64,000 bases of DNA from RGIG6353 sp964558655. GTDB taxonomy: Bacteria; Bacillota; Clostridia; Oscillospirales; SIG627. Below, one piece after another: positions 8,377-17,749 of this stretch. Where the stretch lies: the NCBI GenBank assembly GCA_964558655.1, contig CAZLEX010000003.1, forward strand, positions 23,419 through 87,418. The letters run 5' to 3'. The stretch's first letter is position 1. Each line of letters starts with the position of its first letter. A program made the position numbers and the translations under genes. The notes beneath the pieces were generated by a model, which saw only the letters and a program-made list of their open reading frames with translations, made no database searches and was not told the DNA's origin.

Positions 8377-9078
8377 TTACTTGTTTATTATATACCCCAA
8401 TCCCCGCTTGGTAGCGATAAGGCTCTCTTCGCCGGGATCGTCTATTTTCTGCCTGAGTCTTGCGACGGTTACATCTACGGTACGCTGGTCGCCGTATGTC
8501 GGATCGTATCCCCAAACCGCACTTATCAGTTCGTCACGGCTGTACACCTTGCCAGCATTTTTGGCAAGAAATGAGAGAAGCTCGTATTCCTTTTTGGAAA
8601 GTTCGATTTCCCTATCTCCTTTTTTGACAAGATAACTTTCAAAGTCGATAAACAGATTTTTTATTCTCATCGTGCCGTCGGCGATTTTGTTTGTCACAAG
8701 TTCGTTGGAATATCTCCTGATATTAGCCTTTATTCTCGACATGAGCTCGTTTATGCTGAAAGGCTTCGTCATGTAGTCGTCGGCTCCTATTTCAAGACCG
8801 TTTATTTTGTCACGCTCTTCGTCCCGTGCGGTCAGAATTATTATCGGAACATCAAGCTTTTCCCTAACTTTTCTGCACACTTCGAATCCGTCTATAACGG
8901 GGAGCATGAGGTCGAGCAGTATCAGGTCGTATTCTCCGGAAAGCGCTTCTTCAAGCCCCGCTTTTCCGTCGTGAACCGAGCGGGCGGTGTATCCCGCCGC
9001 TTCTATGTTGTAGTGAAGTATCTCGGCAATCATTTTTTCGTCCTCGACAATGAGGACTTTTTTGTTTTTCGTATCCAA
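8377..9078 (-). CDS. walR: WalR/VicR-type response regulator
   Basis: 233 residues, OmpR/PhoB family. The receiver domain has the acidic pocket VEDE, the phosphorylated D56 in LILLDLMLP and the conserved KPF; the C-terminal winged helix ends in RTVDVTVARLRQKI. It controls peptidoglycan turnover genes together with WalK. The start is TTG 9078: GGAG lies 8 bases upstream, whereas the longer frame to 9117 would translate through this ribosome site. The gap to the upstream NodB-like gene is 16 bases. Confidence 0.92.
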   Translation of the reverse strand: MDTKNKKVLIVEDEKMIAEILHYNIEAAGYTARSVHDGKAGLEEALSGEYDLILLDLMLPVIDGFEVCRKVREKLDVPIIILTARDEERDKINGLEIGADDYMTKPFSINELMSRIKANIRRYSNELVTNKIADGTMRIKNLFIDFESYLVKKGDREIELSKKEYELLSFLAKNAGKVYSRDELISAVWGYDPTYGDQRTVDVTVARLRQKIDDPGEESLIATKRGLGYIINK

Positions 9079-9094
9079 AATTTTTTCTCCTTTT

Positions 9095-10201
9095 TTATGA
9101 AAGCGTGCCTGAAACACCGGGATTTATTACGGCGAGTTTTATCCTCTTGTCGTTGGAAAACAGCCCCAAAAGGTGCAAAATCAGATTGTTGTTTTCTTCC
9201 GTTGCGCTTACCTTTACGGAAACACGCTCATGCGTGAGAGAGGCTGCGTAAATTTCGTTTGCTCTCTCGCTGTCCCGTCCCTCTGTTTTATCGGCATCGA
9301 GTATTGCCGTCCAAACGGTGAACCCCGCATTTTCAAGCTCTTCGGCGTTGCCGTCGGCAAGGCATGTTTCAGACAGCCCGTTTGTGAGAAGATAAAGCAC
9401 ATTTTGCGTTTCCTTCGCATCTTCGGCGGTTTTGTTGCCGCTTGCCGAAATTCCCACGGCGTTACCGCATATGAGTGCGTGGTATATTTCTTTCGGCTTT
9501 TGTGCAACGGTGGCAGCGTCAAAAAACAGAGTTGCCTTTTCTCCGAAAGCTTCAAGCGTGTTTATAATGTCACGGGTATAGTTTGCGTCCTTTATGTCAA
9601 GCAGGAGATATACGGTTGTCTGAGCGGTGCTTGACGGTACCGAAGGATCTGTTATGGGCGGAGTATCGGGAATATCGGGGTTGTCGGGAGACACGGGATT
9701 TAGCCGTCCCGCCGGATCGAAAAGCTCTATAAGCTCTATAAAATCCAGCGAGTGCGTCAAATCGGTGAGCCTCTTGTGTATGACACCCTCTTCTTCGTAT
9801 GTCTCGATCTTCAAAGAGAGAATGTCGGCACAGTATTCCAAAGGCATATATATCGTTGAATTGATAACGGGAAAGGTTTCAGATGTATGGTTTCCGTCGA
9901 GTATAATTCCGTCACTGCCGAAAGAAAAAGCGAAATAACGGCCGGTTTCGGTGTTCATGAAATAAAAGCTCTCGTACTTTTCGCTGTATTCGTAAAGTAT
10001 GTTTTTAAATCCCAGAAAAAAGCTTGACGGAACATAAAGCTCGTCTCCGATTAACATAGGAGGATATTGCGAAAAGGAGAATTTCGTGTCGTTTTTGTAA
10101 AGGACATATCTGTCGGTGCCGTCTGCCGAAGTGCCGAAAACGAAGAGAAGAGACGATAAGAGCAGAATAAGCGACAGCAATATCGGAACTGTCTTTTTCA
10201 T
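9095..10201 (-). CDS. Secreted protein with copper-amine-oxidase-N-like and degenerate NodB deacetylase-like domains
   Basis: 368 residues: signal peptide (about 1-26), a strand-rich region at ~30-145 resembling the stalk-type copper amine oxidase N-terminal domain, a proline-rich linker (~168-192), and a C-terminal domain from T196 whose pattern follows polysaccharide deacetylases. YLLLDIKDANYTRDI stands where TFDDGP...T is expected and CGNAVGISAS where GHEVGNHT is expected. Both metal-binding motifs are lost, so deacetylase activity is unlikely. It lies directly before walR, suggesting a wall-sensing or binding role (inference). AGGAGG precedes the ATG. Confidence 0.6.
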   Translation of the reverse strand: MKKTVPILLSLILLLSSLLFVFGTSADGTDRYVLYKNDTKFSFSQYPPMLIGDELYVPSSFFLGFKNILYEYSEKYESFYFMNTETGRYFAFSFGSDGIILDGNHTSETFPVINSTIYMPLEYCADILSLKIETYEEEGVIHKRLTDLTHSLDFIELIELFDPAGRLNPVSPDNPDIPDTPPITDPSVPSSTAQTTVYLLLDIKDANYTRDIINTLEAFGEKATLFFDAATVAQKPKEIYHALICGNAVGISASGNKTAEDAKETQNVLYLLTNGLSETCLADGNAEELENAGFTVWTAILDADKTEGRDSERANEIYAASLTHERVSVKVSATEENNNLILHLLGLFSNDKRIKLAVINPGVSGTLS

Positions 10202-10213
10202 AAATACCTCCTT

Positions 10214-11317
10214 TTAAAACTTTGAGTTGATATACGATGTGATGAGTATAAGACTTTGGCTGTAAGACTTCACACCGCTTTCCACACCGTTCGCCTTGAG
10301 ATAGGTATCGTTTACCGTTTCGGCAATCTCGCTTACGGCCGAATTTGAATATTTCGAGTAGTGCTGCGAGGAAGAATAATAGTCGTACAGCACGATATCG
10401 GGAAGAGTGGGGAGAATTTCGTAATATGCTTCGGGATTGAATTCGTAAAGCTCGTTGGCAAGGAGGATAAAAGCTTCAGCCCACGCCGAGTAACGCAGGT
10501 AGGGGTTTTCCGCCTGAGAAAGTATCAGGAACGCCGAAAAATCCGCCTCGTCTTCGGGAGCTATTCCGCGCTGGTGAGAATATTCGTGTGCAACGGTGTA
10601 GGGGAGAGTGTAGTTTGCGTAATTTGTGTTGATACAGGGCTCACCCGTGAAAAAAGTGTATATCCCCGCAATGTGAGTGTAGGTGAGAGGGACGCTGAGG
10701 GCAAGCGGTTTTGCCCGAACTCCCGTTTTTTGATAAAAGCCGTATTTTTCGGCGGTACGGTTTACCTCCTTTTCCACTTCTTCAAAAAGAGCCGAGAGGT
10801 TCATGTTCGGGTCGGAGGTTCCGGTTAAATCGGAGGAGGAAACGAATTCCGCCACCGCCGCAAGTTCCTCTGCCGCCCGCCGTGTCGCCTGCTCAATATC
10901 ATATTCCGTAATTGCAGTTTCGATTTCGAGATGACGGTAAATCGGCACTCTGTGGTAGGACGCCGAAAAAGTTACGGTAAATAAGGCTATTACAACAACG
11001 GTACACTTGAGCACAAAAGAAAGAAATTTTTTTAAGCTGAAAGCTCTGAGAAAATTTTTGAAAAAAAGTTTTAAAACCGATATCACCGCCACCGCCGAAA
11101 CGAGAACGGCGGCAAAAATGACAAGCGTTTCGGAAAGTGCGAACGGAAAGAGGTTTGCGGGAAGAAAAATCAGTTTGAATACGGGAGATATATACATGCA
11201 GAAAAATTCCGCAAACCGTTCCGATAAGCGAAAAAGCACTTCGAGTATACATGAGGAAACAAGAATCAGAAAAAATATAAAATTCGATTTCTTTTCAAAA
11301 AATTTTAAAACAGACAT
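10214..11317 (-). CDS. DUF3810-family membrane protein with HExxH motif
   Basis: 367 residues with three N-terminal membrane segments (about 13-32, 44-80, 98-120) followed by an extracytoplasmic domain. The domain carries TVAHEYSHQRGIAPEDEADF, which has the HExxH zinc-binding form (H244, E245, H248) with acidic residues 10-14 positions later, as expected for a gluzincin-like metallopeptidase. This matches the DUF3810 family, whose function is unknown. ATG 11317 is chosen for its ribosome site (GGAG, 7 bases). It overlaps the preceding gene by 13 bases. Its place in front of walRK suggests a link to the envelope. Confidence 0.75.
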   Translation of the reverse strand: MSVLKFFEKKSNFIFFLILVSSCILEVLFRLSERFAEFFCMYISPVFKLIFLPANLFPFALSETLVIFAAVLVSAVAVISVLKLFFKNFLRAFSLKKFLSFVLKCTVVVIALFTVTFSASYHRVPIYRHLEIETAITEYDIEQATRRAAEELAAVAEFVSSSDLTGTSDPNMNLSALFEEVEKEVNRTAEKYGFYQKTGVRAKPLALSVPLTYTHIAGIYTFFTGEPCINTNYANYTLPYTVAHEYSHQRGIAPEDEADFSAFLILSQAENPYLRYSAWAEAFILLANELYEFNPEAYYEILPTLPDIVLYDYYSSSQHYSKYSNSAVSEIAETVNDTYLKANGVESGVKSYSQSLILITSYINSKF

Positions 11318-12198
11318 ATTTGTTCTCCGAAAAGCCGCTTTATGCACATTTCCATGTCTTCCGGAAGAGGACAGGTGACACAAACGCTTTCTTTGGTAAA
11401 AGGGTGTATAAATTCAACTCCCATCGCATGAAGTGCCTGACGGTCAATGTATTCGCTGTGCAGGGAGTAGAGAGTGTCGCTTAAGATAGGGTGGTTCAGA
11501 GCTTTCATGTGAACTCTGAGCTGATGGGTTCTTCCCGTTACGGGAGATAGGGAAACAAGACTCGCCGCATCCGACGATTTCAAAACCTTGTATTCGGTGA
11601 GAGCTTCTTCTCCCCTGTGGCAGACAGTTCTTATTATGTTTCGCGGATCGGGACGGGTTATGGGGTAGGAAACCGTTCCCTCACCGTCTATTTTTCCGAG
11701 ACATACGGCAATATATTCTTTTTTTACCTGTCTGTTTATGAGAAGCTTTGAAAATTCGTTTGCCGCAAGCTGATTTTTTGCGACTATTACGGCACCGCTG
11801 GTGTCGGTATCAAGGCGGGTAAGCGAACGGAAAACAAAAGTGCGGTCACGGTAAAGGTAAAGAACCCTTGAGGCAAGCGTGTCTCCCCGATGATTTCTCG
11901 ATGGGTGTGTCGGAATACCAGCGGGCTTGGCAAAAGCCGCATACCATTCGTCCTCCCAGAGAAGCTCTGCGGGAGCGTTAAAGGGCAGAATGTTTTCGCT
12001 GCTTTTTCTGTCATCGGTGTTAAGAGTGAGGATATCGCCTTTTTTCAGTATGAATCTTACCGTTACTTTTTTACCGTTGACACATATGCCGTCATCGTAA
12101 GATTTAAGCCGCGTGAGCAGACGGGCGGATATTTTAAGCGATTTTATAACATCTTTGACGGTTTTTCCGTCAAGGGAGGAGTCAGTTTCGATTGTCAT
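11305..12198 (-). CDS. RluA-family pseudouridine synthase
   Basis: 297 residues. An N-terminal S4 RNA-binding domain (about 12-70) is followed by the catalytic domain, with SLTRLDTDTSG holding the active aspartate D130 and the later GRTHQLRVHM typical of the family. It converts uridine to pseudouridine in rRNA; whether it acts at RluD or another site cannot be told. It is the first gene of the minus-strand run that leads into walRK. Confidence 0.88.
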   Translation of the reverse strand: MTIETDSSLDGKTVKDVIKSLKISARLLTRLKSYDDGICVNGKKVTVRFILKKGDILTLNTDDRKSSENILPFNAPAELLWEDEWYAAFAKPAGIPTHPSRNHRGDTLASRVLYLYRDRTFVFRSLTRLDTDTSGAVIVAKNQLAANEFSKLLINRQVKKEYIAVCLGKIDGEGTVSYPITRPDPRNIIRTVCHRGEEALTEYKVLKSSDAASLVSLSPVTGRTHQLRVHMKALNHPILSDTLYSLHSEYIDRQALHAMGVEFIHPFTKESVCVTCPLPEDMEMCIKRLFGEQICLF

Positions 12199-12237
12199 TT
12201 TTTACCGTTCGTTCCGAATAAGCCTTTCATTTTTTCA

Positions 12238-12290
12238 TATATGTATATTTTACTATATACTGTCAAGTTTTTCAAGTGCTATTTTTTGTA
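12238..12290 (-). promoter_or_regulatory. Promoter region for the rluA-walRK run
   Basis: Two overlapping candidates occur on the minus strand: TTGAAA, 17 bases, TAAAAT; and a consensus TTGACA (12261-12266) followed at less ideal spacing by TATACA/TACATA. It lies 40-90 bases ahead of the rluA-type start. Confidence 0.5.
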
Positions 12291-12309
12291 ATTTTTTACT
12301 CCGTAAGTG

Positions 12310-12346
12310 TTGATTTTGAGTTGTAAATGTGATATAGTAATATAAT
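12310..12346 (+). promoter_or_regulatory. Promoter for the plus-strand methyltransferase-ecf run
   Basis: TTGATT (12310-12315), 17 bases, TATAGT (12333-12338). A further TATAAT (12341-12346) has TTGAGT 19 bases upstream. Confidence 0.6.
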
Positions 12347-12384
12347 AATTGTAATTACAGTATTTGTTTGCTATTGGGAGAATT

Positions 12385-13251
12385 ATGTGGATATCTGAAA
12401 AACTTACCGATTATGAACTTTTGGATACATCTGACGGCGCAAGGCTGGAAAGATGGGGAAAATACATACTTTCGCGTCCGGACCCTCAGGTTATTTGGAA
12501 AGGCGTGAGGAAAAGCGAAGAATGGAAAAAAGTCGATGCCGTATATCACCGCTCGGACAGAGGCGGCGGCTCATGGGAGATAAGAAACCGCTCCATGCCT
12601 GATGCATGGACCGTTTCGACGAACGGTCTCGTACTCGGCGTGCGTACAATGGGATTTAAACACACGGGTGTTTTTCCCGAACAGGCGGTCAATTGGGAAT
12701 GGGCAAGCGAACTTATCCGCAATGCCTCCCGACCGATAAAAGTGCTTAACCTTTTTGCCTATACGGGAGGTGCGACAATGGCGTGTGCTGCGGCGGGGGC
12801 TTCCGTCTGTCATGTTGACGCTTCTCGCGGAATGGTTTTGCAGGCGAAGGAGAACGCAAAGTTTTCTGGACTTGAAAATTCTCCGATAAGATACATCGTT
12901 GACGACTGTGCCAAATTTCTCACACGGGAGATAAAGCGGGGCAATTTTTACGACGCGGTTATTCTCGACCCTCCGTCATACGGAAGAGGTCCTTCGGGAG
13001 AAATATGGAAAATCGAAGACTGCATAGGCGAACTTCTTGACCTCTGCCGTCGGGTGCTTTCCGATAAGCCGCTTTTCGTTCTGCTCAATTCTTACACGAC
13101 GGGGCTCGCTCCTTCGACAATGGCGTATTTGCTTCACTTGAAAATCGCTTCGGTGTTGGGCGGAAAGATAGATTTTGACGAAATAGGACTGACGACTCTG
13201 TCAACCGGAAAGGCTCTCGGATGCGGAGCAAGTGCGAGGTGGACGGTATGA
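12385..13251 (+). CDS. RlmI-like class I SAM-dependent methyltransferase
   Basis: 288 residues. The SAM-binding motif is LNLFAYTGGATM and the catalytic-type motif is LDPPSYGRG, in the arrangement of COG1092/PF10672 enzymes that methylate rRNA bases. There is no N-terminal PUA domain, so it is shorter than Escherichia coli RlmI. ATG 12385 is chosen over an upstream TTG because GGGAG precedes it. Its stop overlaps the ecfA1 start (ATGA), so the two are translationally coupled. The target base is unknown. Confidence 0.75.
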   Translation: MWISEKLTDYELLDTSDGARLERWGKYILSRPDPQVIWKGVRKSEEWKKVDAVYHRSDRGGGSWEIRNRSMPDAWTVSTNGLVLGVRTMGFKHTGVFPEQAVNWEWASELIRNASRPIKVLNLFAYTGGATMACAAAGASVCHVDASRGMVLQAKENAKFSGLENSPIRYIVDDCAKFLTREIKRGNFYDAVILDPPSYGRGPSGEIWKIEDCIGELLDLCRRVLSDKPLFVLLNSYTTGLAPSTMAYLLHLKIASVLGGKIDFDEIGLTTLSTGKALGCGASARWTV

Positions 13252-14099
13252 GCGAGATGATAAAATTCGAGAATGTTTATTTCGATTACGGAGAAGACGG
13301 TTCTGTCTCACGGGAAGGTGCGGTTTTAAAAAACACCTGTCTTTCGATTGAAAAAGGCAGTTTTGTCGCACTGCTCGGTCATAACGGATCGGGAAAATCG
13401 ACAATGGCAAAGCTCATGAACGGCGTCCTCGTGCCTAAATCGGGGAAGGTAACGGTCTGCGGGTTTGATACCGCCGATGACGAAAACATATGGGAAATAC
13501 GCCGTCGGGTAGGAATGGTATTCCAAAATCCCGACAACCAGATTGTTGCGACAACCGTCGAAGAAGATGTTGCGTTCGGTCCCGAAAATCTCGGGATTGA
13601 ACCCGAAGAAATACGCCGTCGGGTAGACGAGGCACTCGAAAGTGTGCATATGACGGAATTTAAGCTCCATTCTCCATCCCAGCTTTCCGGCGGACAGAAG
13701 CAGAGGGTGGCAATTGCCGGAATTTTGGCAATGAAGCCGGAGTGCATTATTTTCGATGAGTCCACCGCCATGCTCGATCCTCAGGGCAGACAGGAAGTCA
13801 TGGAGGAGATTTTAAAGCTGAAAGAGCAGGGAATGACGGTCATTCTCATAACCCATTACATGAACGAAGCGGTTTTTGCCGACAGAGTCGTCGTGGTTAA
13901 CGACGGAGAGACGGTAATGGACTCCGCACCCGCAAAGGTCTTTTGCGAGGTGGAAAAACTTCGCGGTCTCGGGCTTGATGTCCCGCAGGTTACCCATCTT
14001 GCACACCTTCTTTCAAATGACGGGTACAGCTTGCGGCGTGATATACTTTTTGAAGATGAAGCTTACGATGAACTTTCGCACTTGTTGCAAAAGAGGTGA
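13248..14099 (+). CDS. ecfA1: ECF transporter ATPase A1
   Basis: 283-residue ABC ATPase of the energy-coupling factor module. Walker A GHNGSGKST, Q-loop, signature LSGGQKQRVAIAG and Walker B CIIFDESTAML are intact. The Walker B region reads DES rather than DEA, a common ECF variant. With EcfA2 and EcfT it forms the shared module that powers many vitamin S components; queT in this window is one likely client. The start overlaps the upstream stop. Confidence 0.92.
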   Translation: MSEMIKFENVYFDYGEDGSVSREGAVLKNTCLSIEKGSFVALLGHNGSGKSTMAKLMNGVLVPKSGKVTVCGFDTADDENIWEIRRRVGMVFQNPDNQIVATTVEEDVAFGPENLGIEPEEIRRRVDEALESVHMTEFKLHSPSQLSGGQKQRVAIAGILAMKPECIIFDESTAMLDPQGRQEVMEEILKLKEQGMTVILITHYMNEAVFADRVVVVNDGETVMDSAPAKVFCEVEKLRGLGLDVPQVTHLAHLLSNDGYSLRRDILFEDEAYDELSHLLQKR

Positions 14100-14103
14100 A
14101 AAA

Positions 14104-14967
14104 TTGGGAATTATAAAACTTGAAAAGGTTTCTTATGTGTACAGTCCTTCGACACCTTTTGAGAAGGAGGCACTGCACAATGTAGATATAGAGTTCCGAG
14201 AGGGAGCCGTGACCGGCATAATCGGGCATACGGGATCGGGTAAATCCACAGTAGCTCAATTGCTCAACGGATTGCTCAAGCCCACATCGGGCAGAGTTCT
14301 GCTTGACGGGCGGGATATTTTCGAGGACGCAAAAAAAGTGTCGGATATTCGCTTCCGGGTGGGACTTGTGTTTCAGTACCCGGAATACCAGCTTTTCGAG
14401 GAAAGCGTCTATCGGGATATCGCATTCGGCCCTACCAATATGGGACTGGACGAAGAGGAAATAAAAAGGCGTGTTTACGATGCGGCAAGGTTTGCCGGAA
14501 TCGGAAAAGACCTGCTTGAAAAATCTCCGTTTGAATTGTCGGGCGGTCAGAGACGCCGTGCGGCAATTGCGGGAGTTATGGCAATGGAACCCGAAATAAT
14601 CGTTTTGGACGAACCTGCGGCGGGACTTGATCCGCGTGGCAGAGATGAAATTCTGACGGGAATAAGGCGGTACAGGGAAGAGAAAAACAACACAGTTATT
14701 CTCATTTCTCACAGCATGGAGGATATGGCACTCTATTCCGACAGGCTTGTCGTAATGGCGGGAGGAGAGGTGCTTACCGAAGGAAGTGTCGACGAAGTTT
14801 TCGGAAAATCCTCACTAATAGAAAAATCGGGTTTAAAACTGCCTCAGATTACCTCTGTCGCCGACAGGCTCCGCAATGACGGATATCCGCTTTCAAGCGG
14901 GATTTATACCGTTGAAAAAGCTCATTCGGAAATTCTGTCTCTCCTGAAAGGAGACAAAAGATGTTAA
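14104..14967 (+). CDS. ecfA2: ECF transporter ATPase A2
   Basis: 287-residue ABC ATPase, partner of EcfA1. Walker A GHTGSGKST, signature LSGGQRRRAAIAG and Walker B IIVLDEPAAGLDP are present. The start is TTG 14104, with AGAGGTG at the end of ecfA1 as the ribosome site; the longer upstream frame lies inside ecfA1. It overlaps ecfT by 7 bases. Confidence 0.92.
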   Translation: MGIIKLEKVSYVYSPSTPFEKEALHNVDIEFREGAVTGIIGHTGSGKSTVAQLLNGLLKPTSGRVLLDGRDIFEDAKKVSDIRFRVGLVFQYPEYQLFEESVYRDIAFGPTNMGLDEEEIKRRVYDAARFAGIGKDLLEKSPFELSGGQRRRAAIAGVMAMEPEIIVLDEPAAGLDPRGRDEILTGIRRYREEKNNTVILISHSMEDMALYSDRLVVMAGGEVLTEGSVDEVFGKSSLIEKSGLKLPQITSVADRLRNDGYPLSSGIYTVEKAHSEILSLLKGDKRC

Positions 14968-15791
14968 AAGATATTACTTTAGGGCAGTTTTTTCCGGGAA
15001 ACTCAATTCTCCATAAAACAGATCCGCGAATAAAGCTTGTCTTAACCGTGCTGTTTATAGTATCGGTATTTTCGGCGAAAAATATTTTTTCTTTCGCACT
15101 GCTCATTGCGGGCATCGCGGTTTTGATACTGCTGTCCGGAATATCCGTGAAAGTTATTCTGAGAGGCATACGCCCCGTCCTGTTTTTAATGCTGTTTACG
15201 GCAATTGTGAATTTGTTTTGGACAAAGGGTGAGGGAGATCCGCTCATATCTTTCGGATTTATCAAAATCTGGGAAATAGGAATAGTGAATGCGGCGTTTA
15301 TGGTAGTTCGCATAGTTTCGCTCATAGCGGGTACTTCGCTCCTTTTGACTTATACCACATCTCCCATAGCACTTACCGACGCTCTTGAGAGAATTTTGAA
15401 ACCTCTCGGATATCTTCATGTTCCCGTTCACGATTTCGCAATGATGATGACGATAGCCCTTCGGTTTATCCCCACTCTTCTGGAGGAGACCGACAAGATT
15501 ATAAATGCACAGAAGGCAAGAGGAGCGGGCTTCGATAAAGGAAACCTCATTGACAAAGTCAAAGCTTTTGTGCCTATACTCATACCGCTTTTTATTTCGG
15601 CATTCAGGCGTGCCGACGATTTGGCATGTGCTATGGAATGTCGCTGTTACAGAGGCGGAGAGGGCAGAACGAGAATGAAAGTTTTGCATATACGCTTTTC
15701 CGATATTCTGATTTGCACGGTGTTTGTTCTGTTTGCCGCCGCACTGTTCTTCCTGAATACTTTCGATACTTCGATAACACTTTTGAGGTGA
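14961..15791 (+). CDS. ecfT: ECF transporter transmembrane subunit T
   Basis: 276 residues with about five membrane segments and the two coupling-helix motifs of EcfT proteins, AQKARGAGFD and a later AMECRCYRGG (variants of A-R-G). These contact the ATPases. Position after ecfA1-ecfA2 and before truA is the standard Firmicute order. Confidence 0.93.
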   Translation: MLKDITLGQFFPGNSILHKTDPRIKLVLTVLFIVSVFSAKNIFSFALLIAGIAVLILLSGISVKVILRGIRPVLFLMLFTAIVNLFWTKGEGDPLISFGFIKIWEIGIVNAAFMVVRIVSLIAGTSLLLTYTTSPIALTDALERILKPLGYLHVPVHDFAMMMTIALRFIPTLLEETDKIINAQKARGAGFDKGNLIDKVKAFVPILIPLFISAFRRADDLACAMECRCYRGGEGRTRMKVLHIRFSDILICTVFVLFAAALFFLNTFDTSITLLR

Positions 15792-15793
15792 GC

Positions 15794-16525
15794 ATGAAAT
15801 ATAAGCTTACGGTTGCATACGACGGTTCTTTCTTTTCGGGGTGGCAGGTACAGAAAAACGCCGTTACCGTACAGGGAGAGATGACACGCTGTGTCCGGCG
15901 TATTTTCGGAGACGGTGCGAGCGTTACCGGTTCAAGCCGAACCGACAGCGGAGTTCACGCTCTCGGGTTTGTGTGTCATATAACGGCTGAAGGTAGTACG
16001 CTTTCCCCGCAAAATACGGCACAGGCTCTGAATTCTCTGCTTCCGCCGCATATTTTCGTCATTTCCTGCGAGGAGGCTGACGAGAATTTTCATGCAAGAT
16101 ACAGTGCCGTTTCCAAAGAATACAGATACTTGATTTGCGACGGCGGAATACGGGATCCGTTTCTGTATAACAGGGCATGGTTTTATCCCCGTCGTCTCGA
16201 CGAAGAAAAGATGAACGAGGCGTCAAAGGATTTTTTGGGGACTTTTGACTTTAGGTCGTTTATGGCACAGGGGTCGAAAGTTACCGACACGCACCGAACG
16301 GTGTATTCGGCTCAGGTGATACGCCGTGACGGAAAGATTGAGTTTTCCGTTTGCGCAAACGGATTTCTTTACAACATGGTAAGAATAATGACGGGGACGC
16401 TGGTAGATATAAGCTGCGGAAAAATAAACGAATCCGTTCGTGATATCATTGCCTGCAAATCCCGATCCCACGCGGGTATTACGGCTCCTGCTCAGGGGTT
16501 GTATCTTTACCGTGTAAATTATTGA
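15794..16525 (+). CDS. truA: tRNA pseudouridine(38-40) synthase
   Basis: 243 residues. The catalytic aspartate is D51 in GSSRTDSGVHA, and YRYLI and GFLYNMVRIM are family hallmarks. It modifies the anticodon stem-loop of many tRNAs. It starts two bases after the ecfT stop. Confidence 0.94.
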   Translation: MKYKLTVAYDGSFFSGWQVQKNAVTVQGEMTRCVRRIFGDGASVTGSSRTDSGVHALGFVCHITAEGSTLSPQNTAQALNSLLPPHIFVISCEEADENFHARYSAVSKEYRYLICDGGIRDPFLYNRAWFYPRRLDEEKMNEASKDFLGTFDFRSFMAQGSKVTDTHRTVYSAQVIRRDGKIEFSVCANGFLYNMVRIMTGTLVDISCGKINESVRDIIACKSRSHAGITAPAQGLYLYRVNY

Positions 16526-16539
16526 AAACAGGAGGCTTT

Positions 16540-17739
16540 ATGGAAAAAAAAGAAGAAAAAGAAGAAAAAGTTTTTTCTCCGAACGCTTTTGACCGTAAAG
16601 CGTCTTTAATAAAAAAAATAAAATATGCCGTAGCTTTGTTGCTTGTTTTTGATTTTCTGTTTTTCTTTTTGGGTTATCGCAATGACATAACCGTCGAAAA
16701 TATTCGCTATCTTTTAAAATATGTGAATATTTCTCCGTCCGTAATCGGTTCGGAAAATGCCCGTGTAATCCCGATTGAAAGCACTGACGGAGTGCAAACG
16801 GCAATTTTTCGGCAGGAACTCGTCGTCGTTACCAAAAATAAGGTTACGACATATGACATGAACGCCAAAGAAGGCTTTTCGGATACGGTTTCCCTGTCAT
16901 CTCCGGCAATTTCCACCGGCAAAAATTTCTTTGCGGTATATGACAGAGGAGATAATTACTTTGCTCTGTACAATTCGTTTTCAAAGATATACGAAGAGGT
17001 AACTCCCTATCCCGTCTGGGATATAATAATTTCCGACAGCGGAGAATACTCCGTTATAACCGCCGAGAAGGGATACCGCAGTGCTCTTCGGGTATATAAC
17101 ACAAATTTTGAAAATAAAATGAACTATCTTACCTCCGACAAGTATATAATATGTTCCGATACGCACAGCGGTAAAGATGTTTTTTATATTGTCGGGTGTC
17201 TGAAAAACAGTGAGGACGGGGATTTTCTCTCTTCCGCCGTTATCTTGAAAGACGGATCTGAAGATGTTTATCTGACGGTGGAATTTCCGTCGGAAATGAT
17301 ACTTAACGCTAAATTCTTCGACAACGGAAACATGTGCGTCCTTACGGATAAATCGGTGAGGGTACTCGATTTGGCGGGCGGAGAACTTTCAAAAACTTCT
17401 TTTTCTTCGGACAGTCTGAAAATGTTTGATGCGGGTACGGATTACTGTGTGCTTATACTCAACGAAAATTCAATCGGCACAAAGCACAGAATGATAATTA
17501 TTGACGATCGCGGGAATACTTTGACGGATACAGTTATCGATTCTTCGGTGGACGATATTTCAGCCGGAGACAGAGAGGTGCTTATTTTGGGTTCTTCATC
17601 CATTATATCTTTTAAACTTGACGATAATACTTTAACGGAACATTCTGCCGATAAGGGATATACAAAAGTCTTATCGCTCAAAAAGTCCGAAGCGATTTTG
17701 ATTTACGACGATAACGCTTACATTGTAAGTACGAAATAA
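16540..17739 (+). CDS. DUF5711-family membrane-anchored propeller-like protein
   Basis: 399 residues: a lysine/glutamate-rich cytoplasmic N-terminus, one membrane segment (about 30-48), and a ~340-residue extracytoplasmic part built of repeating short strands (for example FFAVYDRGDNYFALYN and YCVLILNENS), consistent with a beta-propeller. It resembles the DUF5711 family of Clostridia, whose function is unknown. AGGAGG lies 4 bases upstream of ATG 16540. It sits between truA and cvpA. Confidence 0.65.
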   Translation: MEKKEEKEEKVFSPNAFDRKASLIKKIKYAVALLLVFDFLFFFLGYRNDITVENIRYLLKYVNISPSVIGSENARVIPIESTDGVQTAIFRQELVVVTKNKVTTYDMNAKEGFSDTVSLSSPAISTGKNFFAVYDRGDNYFALYNSFSKIYEEVTPYPVWDIIISDSGEYSVITAEKGYRSALRVYNTNFENKMNYLTSDKYIICSDTHSGKDVFYIVGCLKNSEDGDFLSSAVILKDGSEDVYLTVEFPSEMILNAKFFDNGNMCVLTDKSVRVLDLAGGELSKTSFSSDSLKMFDAGTDYCVLILNENSIGTKHRMIIIDDRGNTLTDTVIDSSVDDISAGDREVLILGSSSIISFKLDDNTLTEHSADKGYTKVLSLKKSEAILIYDDNAYIVSTK

Positions 17740-17749
17740 CGGAGGTAAT

